DNA of 64,000 nucleotides from CAKSEI01 sp964403505 (GTDB taxonomy: Bacteria > Bacillota > Clostridia > Oscillospirales > CAG-272). A program made the position numbers and the translations under genes. The notes beneath the pieces are model-generated. The model saw nothing but the letters and a program-made list of their open reading frames with translations. It was not told the DNA's origin and ran no database searches. The stretch is taken from the NCBI GenBank assembly GCA_964403505.1, contig CAYOFP010000001.1, positions 128,636 to 192,635 of the forward strand. Direction: 5' to 3'. Below, piece by piece: positions 15,187-23,633 of this stretch. Within the stretch, counting starts at the first letter, position 1. Every line of letters begins with the position of its first letter.

Positions 15187-16404
15187 TTATAAAACTATTT
15201 TCATAAACGCTTTCTTTCCCCGTTTGAGGAGCAGACCGCCTGCGATGTCATCGGGCGTATATTCCTTGTACAGGTCCGTCACCTTTTCGCCGTTTACCGA
15301 GACGCCGCCCTGTTCGAGCGCACGCCTTGCCTCACTGCGTGAGGGGACAAGTCCGCAAAGAACGAGAAGAGATATAATATCGATCTTACCGTCCCCCAAG
15401 GCTTCGGGTACGAGCTTGTATTCAGGTGCATTATCTCCGCCGCCTGCGCCGAAAAGGGAGCGTGCGGCGCTCTGCGCCTTCTGTGCCTCTTCCTCGCCGT
15501 GAACCATTTTTGTCAGCTCATATGCAAGGATCTCTTTTGCTTCGTTGAGCTTTCCGCCCTCCCATTTGTCCATCTCGTCTATCTGCTCGAGGGGCAGGAA
15601 AGTCAGCATACGGATACATTTAAGCACATCGGTATCCGCTACATTTCTCCAGTACTGATAGAAGTCATACGGCGTTGTCTTATTCGCATCAAGCCATACG
15701 GCGTTGCCTGCCGTCTTGCCCATTTTCTTACCCTGCGAGTCGGTGAGCAGGGTGATAGTCATGGCGTAAGCATCCTTACCTAACTTACGGCGGATCAGTT
15801 CTGTTCCGCCGAGCATGTTCGACCACTGGTCATCGCCGCCGAACTGCATATTACATCCGTAATTCTGATATAGGTGATAGAAGTCATATGACTGCATTAT
15901 CATATAGTTGAATTCAAGGAAGGAAAGCCCCTTCTCCATTCTCTGCTTATAGCACTCAGCTGAGAGCATTTTATTTACCGAAAAACATGCGCCCACATCA
16001 CGCAAAAGCTCGACATAATTTAGGCCGAGCAACCAATCGGCGTTATTTATCATCATCGCTTTGCCCTCGCCGAATTCGATAAAGCGCTCCATCTGGCGCT
16101 TAAAGCAGTCGGCGTTATGTGCGATATCCTCTTTCGTAAGCATTTTACGCATATCGGTACGTCCCGACGGGTCGCCGATCATCGTCGTTCCTCCGCCGAT
16201 CAGCGCTATGGGGCGGTTACCCGCCATTTGCAGGCGCTTCATCAGAGTGAGCGCCATAAAGTGACCTGCGGTAAGGCTGTCCGCCGTGCAGTCAAAGCCT
16301 ATGTAAAACGTCGCTTTTCCTTCGTTTATCAGTTCTTTTATCTCATCTTCATCCGTCACCTGAGCGATTAAGCCACGGGCAACGAGCTCGTCATATATCT
16401 TCAT
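15187..16404 (-). CDS. tyrS: Tyrosyl-tRNA synthetase
   Basis: Charges tRNA-Tyr with tyrosine. The 405-residue class I synthetase shows FYIGFDCTADSLTAGHFMAL (HIGH-equivalent is GHFMAL), MIGDPSGRTDMR, the tyrosine-binding NYMIMQSYDFYHLYQ and FGGDDQWSNMLGG regions, and KMGKTAGNAVWLD in the KMSKS position, which is the usual form in bacterial TyrRS. The last 65 residues form an S4 RNA-binding domain (SRSEARRALEQGGVSVNGE). ATG 16404 has AAAGGATGA upstream. The gene stands alone between a consensus promoter and a strong terminator. The leader is too short for a T-box. Confidence 0.96.
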   Translation of the reverse strand: MKIYDELVARGLIAQVTDEDEIKELINEGKATFYIGFDCTADSLTAGHFMALTLMKRLQMAGNRPIALIGGGTTMIGDPSGRTDMRKMLTKEDIAHNADCFKRQMERFIEFGEGKAMMINNADWLLGLNYVELLRDVGACFSVNKMLSAECYKQRMEKGLSFLEFNYMIMQSYDFYHLYQNYGCNMQFGGDDQWSNMLGGTELIRRKLGKDAYAMTITLLTDSQGKKMGKTAGNAVWLDANKTTPYDFYQYWRNVADTDVLKCIRMLTFLPLEQIDEMDKWEGGKLNEAKEILAYELTKMVHGEEEAQKAQSAARSLFGAGGGDNAPEYKLVPEALGDGKIDIISLLVLCGLVPSRSEARRALEQGGVSVNGEKVTDLYKEYTPDDIAGGLLLKRGKKAFMKIVL

Positions 16405-16434
16405 ATTATCATCCTTTGCCTTTCTTTGCTTTTT

Positions 16435-16463
16435 ATTATATCAATGAAGTTAGATTTTGTCAA
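16435..16463 (-). promoter_or_regulatory. Perfect-consensus SigA promoter of tyrS
   Basis: Minus strand TTGACA (16463-16458), exactly 17 nt, TATAAT (16440-16435). Divergent from the ktrB promoter 8 bp away. Confidence 0.85.
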
Positions 16464-16470
16464 CGCAATA

Positions 16471-16499
16471 TTGAAATAACGGGTAAATTATAGTATAAT
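16471..16499 (+). promoter_or_regulatory. SigA promoter of ktrB-ktrA
   Basis: TTGAAA (16471-16476), 17 nt, TATAAT (16494-16499), followed by GGAGGAG and ATG at 16533. Confidence 0.8.
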
Positions 16500-16532
16500 A
16501 CTATTTATAAAATATAGAAATGGAGGAGCAAA

Positions 16533-17882
16533 ATGCGAAAGGCCTTGTCGCCGACGCTTATCATATCGTTTGGCTTTATTGCTATCATACTTATCGGCGC
16601 TCTGCTCCTCATGACACCCATGGCATCCCGGGACGGCATAGGCGCAAAGCCGCTGGACGCACTTTTCACCGCAACCTCTGCGACTTGCGTCACGGGTCTT
16701 GTATCAGTTGATACAGGCTCGTTTTACAGCACATTCGGTCAATGTGTGATACTTTTTCTCATTCAGATCGGCGGACTCGGCTTTATGTCCATGGCGGTAC
16801 TGCTCTCGATCATCGTGCGCCGAACGATCTCACCGAAAGAACGTGTGCTCATCGCAGAATCATACGGTCTCGACACCGGTGCAGGCACGGTACGCCTCAT
16901 GCGGAAGATACTGCGCGGCACTTTCCTTTTTGAGGGAACAGGTGCGCTCCTGCTGACGCTGCGGTTTATTTTCGCATACGGAAACGGAATTAAAGAAGCG
17001 CTATATAAAGGCGTTTTCCTTTCGGTCTCCGCTTTCTGTAATGCAGGCTTTGACCCGCTCGGGACAAAGGAATCACCATTCTGCTCGATCGTGCAGTTTG
17101 CAGGCGACGCCACGGTAATAATAACTCTGTCACTGCTCATTATCATAGGCGGTATCGGATTTGTCGTATGGGATGATATCTTATCCGCCGTCCGAACAAA
17201 AAAGCGCCTCGGTGTGTATTCAAAATTCATATTACTCCTGACACTCTTCCTGCTCGTCTCAGGTGCTGTCGTATTTACCGCATATGAGTGGGATAACCCC
17301 GATACCCTCGGCAACTTCAATACATCCGGCAAGATACTGAATGCATTTTTCCACTCGGTCACCCTCCGAACGGCAGGATTCAATACCCTTGACACGGCGG
17401 CATTTCACGAGGGAAGCACGTTTTTGTCAATCATATATATGCTCATCGGCGGAGCCTCCGGCTCGACCGCAGGCGGTCTGAAGGTGGGAACAGTCGGCGT
17501 CATCATAGCGACGGCGGTATGCGGCGCGGCGGGACGGACACGGGTGAGCATTTTCAAGCGCAAGATCGCAAAGGATGTGATACTCCGTGCGCTATCGGTA
17601 ACGGTGATAGGACTCATCCTCGTTTTTACCGCAGGACTTGTCATAAACGCAGCAGACGGCGTACCCGTCTTACAGGCGATGTATGAATCCGCCTCGGCCT
17701 ATGCCACAGTCGGTATCTCGATGTGCGGCACACCCACGCTCGGGACGGTATCTCATATTCTGCTCATGATGCTCATGTATTTCGGCAGAGTCGGCATACT
17801 GACGGTCACGTTTGCGATAACCGTCAAAATGCGTGACGATTCACTGATAGACTACCCGAATGTTAATATACCGATAGGATGA
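16533..17882 (+). CDS. ktrB: KtrB/TrkH-type potassium transporter, membrane subunit
   Basis: 449 residues, four repeated M1-P-M2 units. Selectivity-filter-like segments are visible: ATSATCVTGLVSVD (first), SAFCNAGFDP (second), HSVTLRTAGFNTLD (third) and SAYATVGISM (fourth), each with the conserved Gly. The gating-loop region GGASGSTAGGLKVGT matches KtrB/TrkH. It imports K+ together with the cytoplasmic KtrA ring encoded 6 bp downstream. Promoter and GGAGGAG ribosome site lie directly upstream. KtrB is the better name than TrkH given its short length and pairing with a single-RCK subunit. Confidence 0.9.
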   Translation: MRKALSPTLIISFGFIAIILIGALLLMTPMASRDGIGAKPLDALFTATSATCVTGLVSVDTGSFYSTFGQCVILFLIQIGGLGFMSMAVLLSIIVRRTISPKERVLIAESYGLDTGAGTVRLMRKILRGTFLFEGTGALLLTLRFIFAYGNGIKEALYKGVFLSVSAFCNAGFDPLGTKESPFCSIVQFAGDATVIITLSLLIIIGGIGFVVWDDILSAVRTKKRLGVYSKFILLLTLFLLVSGAVVFTAYEWDNPDTLGNFNTSGKILNAFFHSVTLRTAGFNTLDTAAFHEGSTFLSIIYMLIGGASGSTAGGLKVGTVGVIIATAVCGAAGRTRVSIFKRKIAKDVILRALSVTVIGLILVFTAGLVINAADGVPVLQAMYESASAYATVGISMCGTPTLGTVSHILLMMLMYFGRVGILTVTFAITVKMRDDSLIDYPNVNIPIG

Positions 17883-17888
17883 AGATAA

Positions 17889-18533
17889 ATGAAAAGCTTT
17901 TGTATTTTAGGAATGAACCGCTTCGGAAAAGCAATCGCAGCGACGCTCGCTGAGGCAAAAAAACAGGTAATGATAATGGATGATGACACAGCCGCCGTAT
18001 CCGAGCTGGCAGACTATGTGACGTCATCTGTCATAGGCGATACCAAAAACGAACAGGCGCTCCGTGCGGCAGGAGTCGCAGACTATGACTGCTGCGTCGT
18101 CTGCAATGCGGGCGAGATAGAAGACAGCATCCTCATCACCCTGCTCTTAAAGGATCTCGGCGCAAGGTATGTCGTCGCCCGAGCGCAATCCGAGATGCAC
18201 ATGCGCATACTCAAAAAGGTAGGCGCAGATAAGGTCGTTTACCCCGAGAGAGATATGGGCGAGCGCCTCGCACACCTGCTCTCAAAAAGCAACGTCACAA
18301 ACTACCTCGAGGTATCGGACGATATCTCCCTCGTTGAGATGCAGGTACCGGAAAAATGGGTCGGACGGAATCTCGTCGAGCTCGAGATACGAAATAAATA
18401 CAATGTTAACGTCATCGCGATCGCCGCAAACGGCAAAAAGCCTGACTTTTCCCCCAATCCGAAAGCGCCGTTATCGGCAGATTCCATAATAACAATTGTC
18501 GGAAATAAGAAAAATGTTGACAAACTGCTGTAA
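17889..18533 (+). CDS. ktrA: KtrA/TrkA-type potassium uptake regulatory subunit
   Basis: 214 residues: RCK_N Rossmann domain (about 1-120) and RCK_C domain (about 135-214). Such proteins form octameric rings that bind ATP/ADP or NAD and gate KtrB. The usual G-x-G-x-x-G loop reads GMNRFG here, with Asn in the middle Gly position, while the end-of-strand acidic pair (IMDDD) and VIGDTKNEQAL are retained. ATG 17889 has GGATGAAG upstream, 6 bp after the ktrB stop. The gene ends at 18533 without a clear terminator; yajC follows with its own promoter. Confidence 0.9.
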   Translation: MKSFCILGMNRFGKAIAATLAEAKKQVMIMDDDTAAVSELADYVTSSVIGDTKNEQALRAAGVADYDCCVVCNAGEIEDSILITLLLKDLGARYVVARAQSEMHMRILKKVGADKVVYPERDMGERLAHLLSKSNVTNYLEVSDDISLVEMQVPEKWVGRNLVELEIRNKYNVNVIAIAANGKKPDFSPNPKAPLSADSIITIVGNKKNVDKLL

Positions 18534-18550
18534 TGTTTACAAATAATTAA

Positions 18551-18579
18551 TTGTATTCACTGCGTATTTCCATTATAAT
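18551..18579 (+). promoter_or_regulatory. SigA-type promoter of yajC
   Basis: TTGTAT (18551-18556), 17 nt, TATAAT (18574-18579), 48 bp before ATG 18628. Confidence 0.65.
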
Positions 18580-18627
18580 TATAGCAATCAACATTTATAA
18601 ACACAATCAACATTCGGAGGATAACAA

Positions 18628-19026
18628 ATGAATATTTTTGCACTTGAAGCAGAAGCTGCTGCTACGGGAGGAGGTTCATCCTTTATCAGCATAGGCATGA
18701 TACTTGTCATGGTCGTCCTGATGTACTTCATTCTCATCAGACCTCAGAAAAAGCAGGAAAAAGAAGCCAACGAGATGAAAAACAATCTCGAGGTAGGCGA
18801 TGAGGTAACGACGATCGGCGGTATCATAGGCGAGATCGTAAGCATTAAGGGCGAAACGATAACGATAGAGACGAGTAAAGCACATACAAAAATTCGTTTT
18901 CTTAAAGATGCCGTCAAGAGGGTAGACGTCAAGGCAAACGGTGAAATACCGGGAGAAAAAGCACCTGCCAAGAAGTCGAATCTTATCAAAGCTGAAAAAG
19001 AAAAAGACAACACAAATAACGACTGA
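18628..19026 (+). CDS. yajC: Preprotein translocase subunit YajC
   Basis: 132 residues. One membrane helix (ISIGMILVMVVLMYFILI, about 20-39) is followed by the family signature RPQKKQEKE and a small beta domain (LEVGDEVTTIGGIIGEIVSI). The tail after residue 100 is Lys-rich and probably disordered. YajC associates with SecDF in the Sec translocon. GGAGGATAACAA precedes ATG 18628. Genes for SecD and SecF are not in the window. The membrane protein downstream is a usual neighbour in Clostridia. Confidence 0.9.
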   Translation: MNIFALEAEAAATGGGSSFISIGMILVMVVLMYFILIRPQKKQEKEANEMKNNLEVGDEVTTIGGIIGEIVSIKGETITIETSKAHTKIRFLKDAVKRVDVKANGEIPGEKAPAKKSNLIKAEKEKDNTNND

Positions 19027-19046
19027 TTTGTCATAAAAAAAACACT

Positions 19047-19090
19047 CCCCGAATAAGTATGCTACAAAAGCTACTTATTCGGGGGTATTT
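19047..19090 (+). terminator. Hairpin between yajC and the TIGR04086-type gene; covers its ribosome site
   Basis: CCCCGAATAAGTA (19047-19059) pairs with TACTTATTCGGGG (19072-19084), followed by GTATTTTTAT. It looks like a terminator, yet the next ATG is at 19093 and its only SD candidate (GGGGG, 19081-19085) lies in the stem. Confidence 0.65.
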
Positions 19091-19092
19091 TT

Positions 19093-19503
19093 ATGGTAAA
19101 AAAATATGCCGTATCAACGGCGACAGGTATCATCACTACGCTTGCGCTATGTGCGCTTTTTGCAGTCATAGCTTCACGTTCGCCCGACCCGGCAAGGCTA
19201 TATCGGCCGCTCGGATATGCGGCGTATTTATGCGGATGTGCATCCTGCGCGATTGCTGCTGCTAAGATCATAGACAATAATGCGCTGATAGGCACAACGT
19301 TATCATGCGGAATATACACATTATTCACCGCAACCCTTTCTCTGCTATTCAGAGATCAGAATACCGCTCCTTTTCTCACGAGCCTTATATTTTACCTCGC
19401 AGGAATGATAATCGCACTCATAATCGGTCTTATCTTTGAAAAGAGAGGTGCTTCCCCTGCTAGAAGCAGAAAAAATATGATGAAAAGAATGAAAAAGAGA
19501 TAA
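19093..19503 (+). CDS. TIGR04086-like four-helix membrane protein
   Basis: 136 residues with four predicted membrane helices (about 8-28, 43-62, 67-87, 95-117) and a strongly basic C-terminus (SRKNMMKRMKKR). Size, topology and position after yajC match the TIGR04086/YrzE-type membrane proteins of Clostridia, whose function is unknown. ATG 19093 is 8 bp past the hairpin described at 19047-19090, which buries the only ribosome site. A weak hairpin ends the gene at about 19532-19566. Confidence 0.7.
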   Translation: MVKKYAVSTATGIITTLALCALFAVIASRSPDPARLYRPLGYAAYLCGCASCAIAAAKIIDNNALIGTTLSCGIYTLFTATLSLLFRDQNTAPFLTSLIFYLAGMIIALIIGLIFEKRGASPARSRKNMMKRMKKR

Positions 19504-19531
19504 ACAAAATTAAATATAATAAATAAAAAAC

Positions 19532-19566
19532 AAAAAAGAGAGTCCCTAACGAACTCTCTCTTTTTA
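19532..19566. terminator. Bidirectional terminator between convergent genes
   Basis: An imperfect stem, AAAAAAGAGAGT against ACTCTCTCTTTTT, lies between the plus-strand membrane gene and the minus-strand secreted-protein gene. Confidence 0.6.
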
Positions 19567-19583
19567 GTTTTAATTGATCTAAA

Positions 19584-20720
19584 TTAGCCAGCTGCGTACA
19601 GGTTGAGGAGTGCCTTTGCAACAGTAGCATAATCCGGACGGTCTTCGTGACCGAAATCAGGATCGTTTGCAAGGATCTCAACTGCAACATCGTGTGCACT
19701 TGCACTGCCTGCTGTACCAAGAACCTTTTCGCCGTCAACTACAACATAAGGTGTAGCGGTGAATGTTCTCGAGTAGTTTGTAGCCTTAATGTTAGCAAGA
19801 ACAGCAGAGTATGTTGTGCATGCCTCATCAAGGTAAAGCATTGCAGGAACGTCGAGTGACTTATCAGAATCAGCTGCTGTGATGATCATACCAGCGCCTT
19901 CAACGACCTGATCGTTTGCTGTGATCTCAGCTACGAATCTCAGACCCTGAGGATTAGTATATCTTACAGATGTACCAGCAACCTTAACTTCTGCAGGAAC
20001 TACCGGAGGCTCTACCTCAGCCTTGAACTCATACTTATCCCAGTAGCCAACACCGTGTCTCTTACCCTTTGCAGTCATCGGAAGCTCGGTGTTAACCGTG
20101 AAGTTACCTGTACTATAGTTTATAGGATGAACATGAATAGAAGCTTCTTCGCCATCCTCAGGATTTACGATATTGAACTCGGCGATAAGGAGCGAACCGT
20201 CCTCTTCGAGGTAATCAGCCATATCTACATCATAGTCGTAGCATATGTCATCTTCATATGCCATATCAAGAACATCGGTATTGAGAGAGAACGGAAGGAC
20301 TGTATCTTTTGAATGCCAACATACCATGATGTTTATTGTGTTCTCGTCTAGATACTCGTAATCTGCTTGCTTCTGATAACGAACTCTTTTTACATTCGTA
20401 ATTTTTGACTCGATAGGCCACTCCGCTTCAAAAACTGCGAGGTAGTTGTAGAGGGGCTGAACGCAGCAGTCTCCGGCATCACCTTCAACAGGCTTAACGT
20501 TACTAAGTGTAATCTCAAGCCAGCTACCGATTATACCCAATTCTGATTCATCATAAAAATAAACTTTTACATTCGATGTTCCGTCTCCATTATCAGCAAC
20601 AACGATCTTTGTGGAAGCGTCATACTTTACATCATCAGCAGCAGAAGATGTTACAGCAAGAGCACAGAACATTGTCATTGTCATAATTACAGCAAGTGCA
20701 AGTGCGACAATTTTCTTCAT
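19584..20720 (-). CDS. Secreted protein of unknown function
   Basis: 378 residues from ATG 20720 (MKKIVALALAVIMTMTMFCA), with AAAGGAG upstream; a TTG three codons earlier sits too close to the ribosome site. The signal peptide ends near VTSSAADD. Residues about 30-215 look like an all-beta domain (KIVVADNGDGTSNVKVYFYD), rich in acidic residues; a Pro/Val linker (PPVVPAEVKV) follows; the last 140 residues include RYTNPQGLRFVAEITANDQ and YVVVDGEKVLGTAGSASAHD, a pattern I know from secreted proteins of Ruminococcaceae but cannot name. No anchor is visible, so it is probably released. It has its own promoter at 20850-20878 and a 5' leader of about 120 bases. Confidence 0.7.
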   Translation of the reverse strand: MKKIVALALAVIMTMTMFCALAVTSSAADDVKYDASTKIVVADNGDGTSNVKVYFYDESELGIIGSWLEITLSNVKPVEGDAGDCCVQPLYNYLAVFEAEWPIESKITNVKRVRYQKQADYEYLDENTINIMVCWHSKDTVLPFSLNTDVLDMAYEDDICYDYDVDMADYLEEDGSLLIAEFNIVNPEDGEEASIHVHPINYSTGNFTVNTELPMTAKGKRHGVGYWDKYEFKAEVEPPVVPAEVKVAGTSVRYTNPQGLRFVAEITANDQVVEGAGMIITAADSDKSLDVPAMLYLDEACTTYSAVLANIKATNYSRTFTATPYVVVDGEKVLGTAGSASAHDVAVEILANDPDFGHEDRPDYATVAKALLNLYAAG

Positions 20721-20849
20721 AATAATCAATCTCCTTTTATAAATTTTTAAGTAATTTTATCCAAATCGTATTAACCGTCCCTAACTCAGTTATACTCATT
20801 GCGATACAAAATTTACGGATAGGTATATAGTACCCATACACATATTAGA

Positions 20850-20878
20850 ATTATATAACAATTTTTTCAAAAAATCAA
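20850..20878 (-). promoter_or_regulatory. SigA-type promoter of the secreted-protein gene
   Basis: Minus strand TTGATT (20878-20873), 17 nt, TATAAT (20855-20850). Confidence 0.6.
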
Positions 20879-20900
20879 TATATATATTTAATTTTTACCG

Positions 20901-20935
20901 ATTTGCACAAAATAATATTAATATTTTGTGCAAAT
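20901..20935 (-). terminator. A/T-rich palindrome after the FNT gene
   Basis: ATTTGCACAAAATA (20901-20914) is perfectly inverted at 20922-20935. It starts 7 bp past the FNT stop. Low stem GC makes it a weak terminator; a protein-binding palindrome upstream of the next gene's promoter is the alternative. Confidence 0.45.
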
Positions 20936-20941
20936 TTGCCA

Positions 20942-21580
20942 TCACTCTTTATGGCAAAAACCATCAAGCAGAGCAAATGTAATACTTCCGAGTCCATTTC
21001 CGAGCGTCATGAGCAATAAATATGCAAATGTCTTAATGCCCCACGATGCTGATACGGCGAAATAAAACATATTCGCCACCACATGCTCAAAACCGCACAA
21101 AATGAATACCACGACGGGAAGCATCACGATAAGCACGCCCGCACAGCTCCCTGCGAGCTTCTTATATCCGTCGACTGCGATATACATCAGCACTCCGCAG
21201 AAAAATGACAGTATCAATATGCTGAGCACCGAGTCGTCAAGCTTCGTCTGACACATCGCCTCCGCTTTTTCGGCGAGACCTGCGCCCACACGTGTGAAAC
21301 GCAAAAGTCCTCCGCACAATACCGTACCTGCGAGGTTGCCGAACCATATCAAAACGAGATCTATGATATACGACGGCTTATTCGCCAAAAGATATCCTAT
21401 TTTTCCGGTAAATAGATTTAGCGCCCGTGTAACGATCGTCAAGAGACCGAGCGAAAAAAGTACCGCTCCGCATAAACTGCCGAAAACACTGCCATCCTTT
21501 AATGATAAGAGCACTGTCCCTCCGACGGAAATACACATCCCTGCGATCAGAGCTCCCGAAAGTAATTTTAGATACCTCAT
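20942..21580 (-). CDS. Formate/nitrite transporter (FNT) family channel
   Basis: 212 residues with six membrane segments. The FNT signatures are present: LIAGMCISVGGTVLL in the first helix, RALNLFTGKIGYLLANK (normally LFTG) and CGFEHVVANMFYF in the fifth. FNT proteins are pentameric channels for formate, nitrite, lactate or hydrosulfide. ATG 21580 has GGCAGGAAGG upstream; an earlier in-frame start has no ribosome site. At 212 residues it is shorter than the common 250-280, mostly from short termini. Substrate cannot be told from sequence. It is divergent from the spoVA genes. Confidence 0.85.
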   Translation of the reverse strand: MRYLKLLSGALIAGMCISVGGTVLLSLKDGSVFGSLCGAVLFSLGLLTIVTRALNLFTGKIGYLLANKPSYIIDLVLIWFGNLAGTVLCGGLLRFTRVGAGLAEKAEAMCQTKLDDSVLSILILSFFCGVLMYIAVDGYKKLAGSCAGVLIVMLPVVVFILCGFEHVVANMFYFAVSASWGIKTFAYLLLMTLGNGLGSITFALLDGFCHKE

Positions 21581-21734
21581 TTTACCTTCCTGCCGTTTTA
21601 ATAATTTACAACTAATTATATATAATGCGGCACAAAATCTTTGATTCTGCAGAGAATCAGCGATTTCTCGTCCGCGCGTAGTGCGGCAACCGCTCACATT
21701 GTAATATGAACGCCCGCACAAGAGCAATTCGCTC

Positions 21735-21764
21735 GTATACTACTGTGCATATTATAACATAATG
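21735..21764 (+). promoter_or_regulatory. Possible SigG/SigF-type promoter of spoVAC
   Basis: GTATA (21735-21739), 18 nt, CATAATG (21758-21764), close to the forespore SigG pattern and 44 bp before the spoVAC start. Supported by the gene's role; not by comparison. Confidence 0.4.
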
Positions 21765-21808
21765 TTATATTTTTTTCAACATTGCACATGATATATATCG
21801 GTGATAAA

Positions 21809-22261
21809 ATGAATTTATCAAAAAAAGAATACAAGAAATATGCAAAAAACAAAGCAACCGGTTCTCCGGTTCTTAAGGACTGCTGTAAAGCTTTTCTTTT
21901 CGGAGGTGCGATATGCGCCATAGCGCAAGGTTTTTTTGTCTTATACACAACACTCGGAATAAACGAAGAGGATACCAAGCTATGGGTGCCCTCCACGATC
22001 GTATTTATTACGGCGTGGCTGACAGGTTTCGGTGTTTTTGACAAGATAGCGAAACACGCCGGCGCGGGAACGCTCGTGCCGATCAGCGGATTTGCAAATT
22101 CGGTCGTCTCAGAGGCGATCGACGCAAAGCAAGAGGGCTATATATTAGGCCTCGGTGCGAAGGCCTTCCGAATTGCAGGACCTGTTATCCTGTACGGCAC
22201 GGTATCCGGCGTGATATACGGCATAATTTACTTTATTTACAAACTGGCGATAGGTGGATAA
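21809..22261 (+). CDS. spoVAC: Stage V sporulation protein AC
   Basis: 150 residues. SpoVAC is a membrane protein of the channel that moves Ca-dipicolinic acid into the forespore and out at germination; in B. subtilis it behaves as a mechanosensitive channel. Visible here: a basic N-terminus (NLSKKEYKKYAKNK), CCKAFLFGGAICAIAQG (first helix), GFGVFDKIAKHAGAGTLVPI, then SGFANSVVSEAID and FRIAGPVILYGTVSGVIYG. ATG 21809 is preceded by GGTGAT; an upstream TTG exists but lacks a ribosome site. First gene of spoVAC-AD-AE. Confidence 0.95.
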   Translation: MNLSKKEYKKYAKNKATGSPVLKDCCKAFLFGGAICAIAQGFFVLYTTLGINEEDTKLWVPSTIVFITAWLTGFGVFDKIAKHAGAGTLVPISGFANSVVSEAIDAKQEGYILGLGAKAFRIAGPVILYGTVSGVIYGIIYFIYKLAIGG

Positions 22262-22263
22262 GC

Positions 22264-23262
22264 ATGCAAAACGGAATCGTTAAACTAAGCGGCAGAGCAA
22301 AAATACTGTCAAGCGCCTCTGTCGCCGGAAAAAAAGAAGCCGAGGGACCGCTCGGCTCATACTTCGACTATACGGACAAAACAGACCGCTTCGGTGCACC
22401 CACGTGGGAAAAAAGTGAAGAGGAAATGCAAAAAAAGGCAATGACCTTCGCATTAAACAAAGCAGGGCTGTATGAGCATGATATCGATGCGATGTTTGCA
22501 GGAGATCTGCTTAATCAGTGCACCGGCTCGACATACGGACTCCTTGAGTTTGATATACCCTTTTTCGGGCTTTATGGCGCATGCTCGACGGCGGTCGAGG
22601 GATTGATACTCTCCTCTCTTTTGATGGAAACCGGACTTTACAAAAATATCGCCGCCGTGACATCCTCTCATTTTTACTCGTCCGAGCGGCAGTACCGCTT
22701 CCCGATAGAATACGGCGGTCAACGTGCTCCTACCTCTCAATGGACTGTCACGGCATCCGGCGCTTTCATTGTCGGAGACGGCGAATCCGATATAGCGATC
22801 ACCGAAGTGATGCCGGGAAAGGTCATCGATAAGGGCATCAACGACCTGAATAACATGGGTGCGGCTATGGCCCCTGCCGCTATCGAGACGCTGGCCGCTT
22901 ATTTTTCTCAGTCAGACATGCCCCCGGACGATTTCGACCTCATCGTGACCGGCGACCTCGCATACGAGGGGAGCAGGATCGTGAGCGAATTCATGCAGGA
23001 ACACGGATTTACCTCGAAGACGAAATACAACGACTGCGGACTCATGATATTTGACAGAGATACGCAGGACGTCCATGCAGGCGGCTCGGGATGCGGATGC
23101 TCCGCCTCTGTGCTCGCCTCGTATATCATACCTGAAATGAGAAACGGCAAATACCGCCATGTCTTAGCTGTCGGGACGGGTGCGCTCATGAGTCCGCTGA
23201 GCGCTCTGCAGGGTGGCAATATCCCGGGGATCGGGCATCTCATTCATATCGAAAGGATGTGA
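22264..23262 (+). CDS. spoVAD: Stage V sporulation protein AD
   Basis: 332 residues with a thiolase-like fold. SpoVAD binds dipicolinic acid directly. Family features: EGPLGSYFDYTDKTDRFGAP near the N-terminus, GLYGACSTAVEGLIL (site of the thiolase nucleophile), SSHFYSSERQYRFPIEYGGQ, GMxAPAA-like NNMGAAMAPAAIETLAAYF and the C-terminal AGGSGCGCSASVLASYI. It starts 2 bp after the spoVAC stop with GGTGGATAAGC upstream and precedes spoVAE. Confidence 0.96.
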   Translation: MQNGIVKLSGRAKILSSASVAGKKEAEGPLGSYFDYTDKTDRFGAPTWEKSEEEMQKKAMTFALNKAGLYEHDIDAMFAGDLLNQCTGSTYGLLEFDIPFFGLYGACSTAVEGLILSSLLMETGLYKNIAAVTSSHFYSSERQYRFPIEYGGQRAPTSQWTVTASGAFIVGDGESDIAITEVMPGKVIDKGINDLNNMGAAMAPAAIETLAAYFSQSDMPPDDFDLIVTGDLAYEGSRIVSEFMQEHGFTSKTKYNDCGLMIFDRDTQDVHAGGSGCGCSASVLASYIIPEMRNGKYRHVLAVGTGALMSPLSALQGGNIPGIGHLIHIERM

Positions 23263-23266
23263 TATC

Positions 23267-23623
23267 ATGTCGGATTTTATTTGGGCTTTTGCAATCGGCG
23301 GTCTATTCTGTGTTCTCGCTCAGATACTCATAGATAAGACCACACTGACCCCTGCGAGGATACTTGTAGCATATGTATGCTGCGGCGTACTGCTCACCGG
23401 TATCGGTCTGTACCAGCATTTGGTCGATTTCGCAGGATGCGGAGCGACTACGCCTCTGACCGGATTCGGATACTCTATTGCCAAGGGAGTACAAAAAGCC
23501 GTAGACGAACGAGGCGCTATCGGCATCCTCACAGGAGGACTGAGCGCCACAGCGAGCGGAATAACCGCATCTATGGTCATGGCACTCACAATGGCTCTGA
23601 TATTCAAGGGAAATCAAAAGTAA
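23267..23623 (+). CDS. spoVAE: Stage V sporulation protein AE (AEB)
   Basis: 118 residues, a small membrane protein with four hydrophobic segments. Signatures: FIWAFAIGGLFCVLAQILID, TPARILVAYVCCGVLLTGIG, FAGCGATTPLTGFGYSIAKG. ATG 23267 (MSDFIW) has GAAAGGATGTGA upstream. Together with spoVAC and spoVAD it forms the minimal three-gene DPA channel common in Clostridia, without spoVAA, spoVAB and spoVAF. Confidence 0.93.
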   Translation: MSDFIWAFAIGGLFCVLAQILIDKTTLTPARILVAYVCCGVLLTGIGLYQHLVDFAGCGATTPLTGFGYSIAKGVQKAVDERGAIGILTGGLSATASGITASMVMALTMALIFKGNQK

Positions 23624-23633
23624 GCAAAACAAC

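Noticed and set aside
16405..16470. T-box leader before tyrS
   Set aside because: The distance from promoter to start is only about 30 bases, too short for a T-box, and no T-box sequence is visible.
19584..20729. TTG at 20729 as start of the secreted protein
   Set aside because: It is only three codons before ATG 20720 and practically inside the AAAGGAG ribosome site.
21541..21808. A tRNA or structured RNA in the FNT-spoVAC gap
   Set aside because: No cloverleaf, no CCA-type end and no T-loop sequence; the gap is better explained by divergent promoters.
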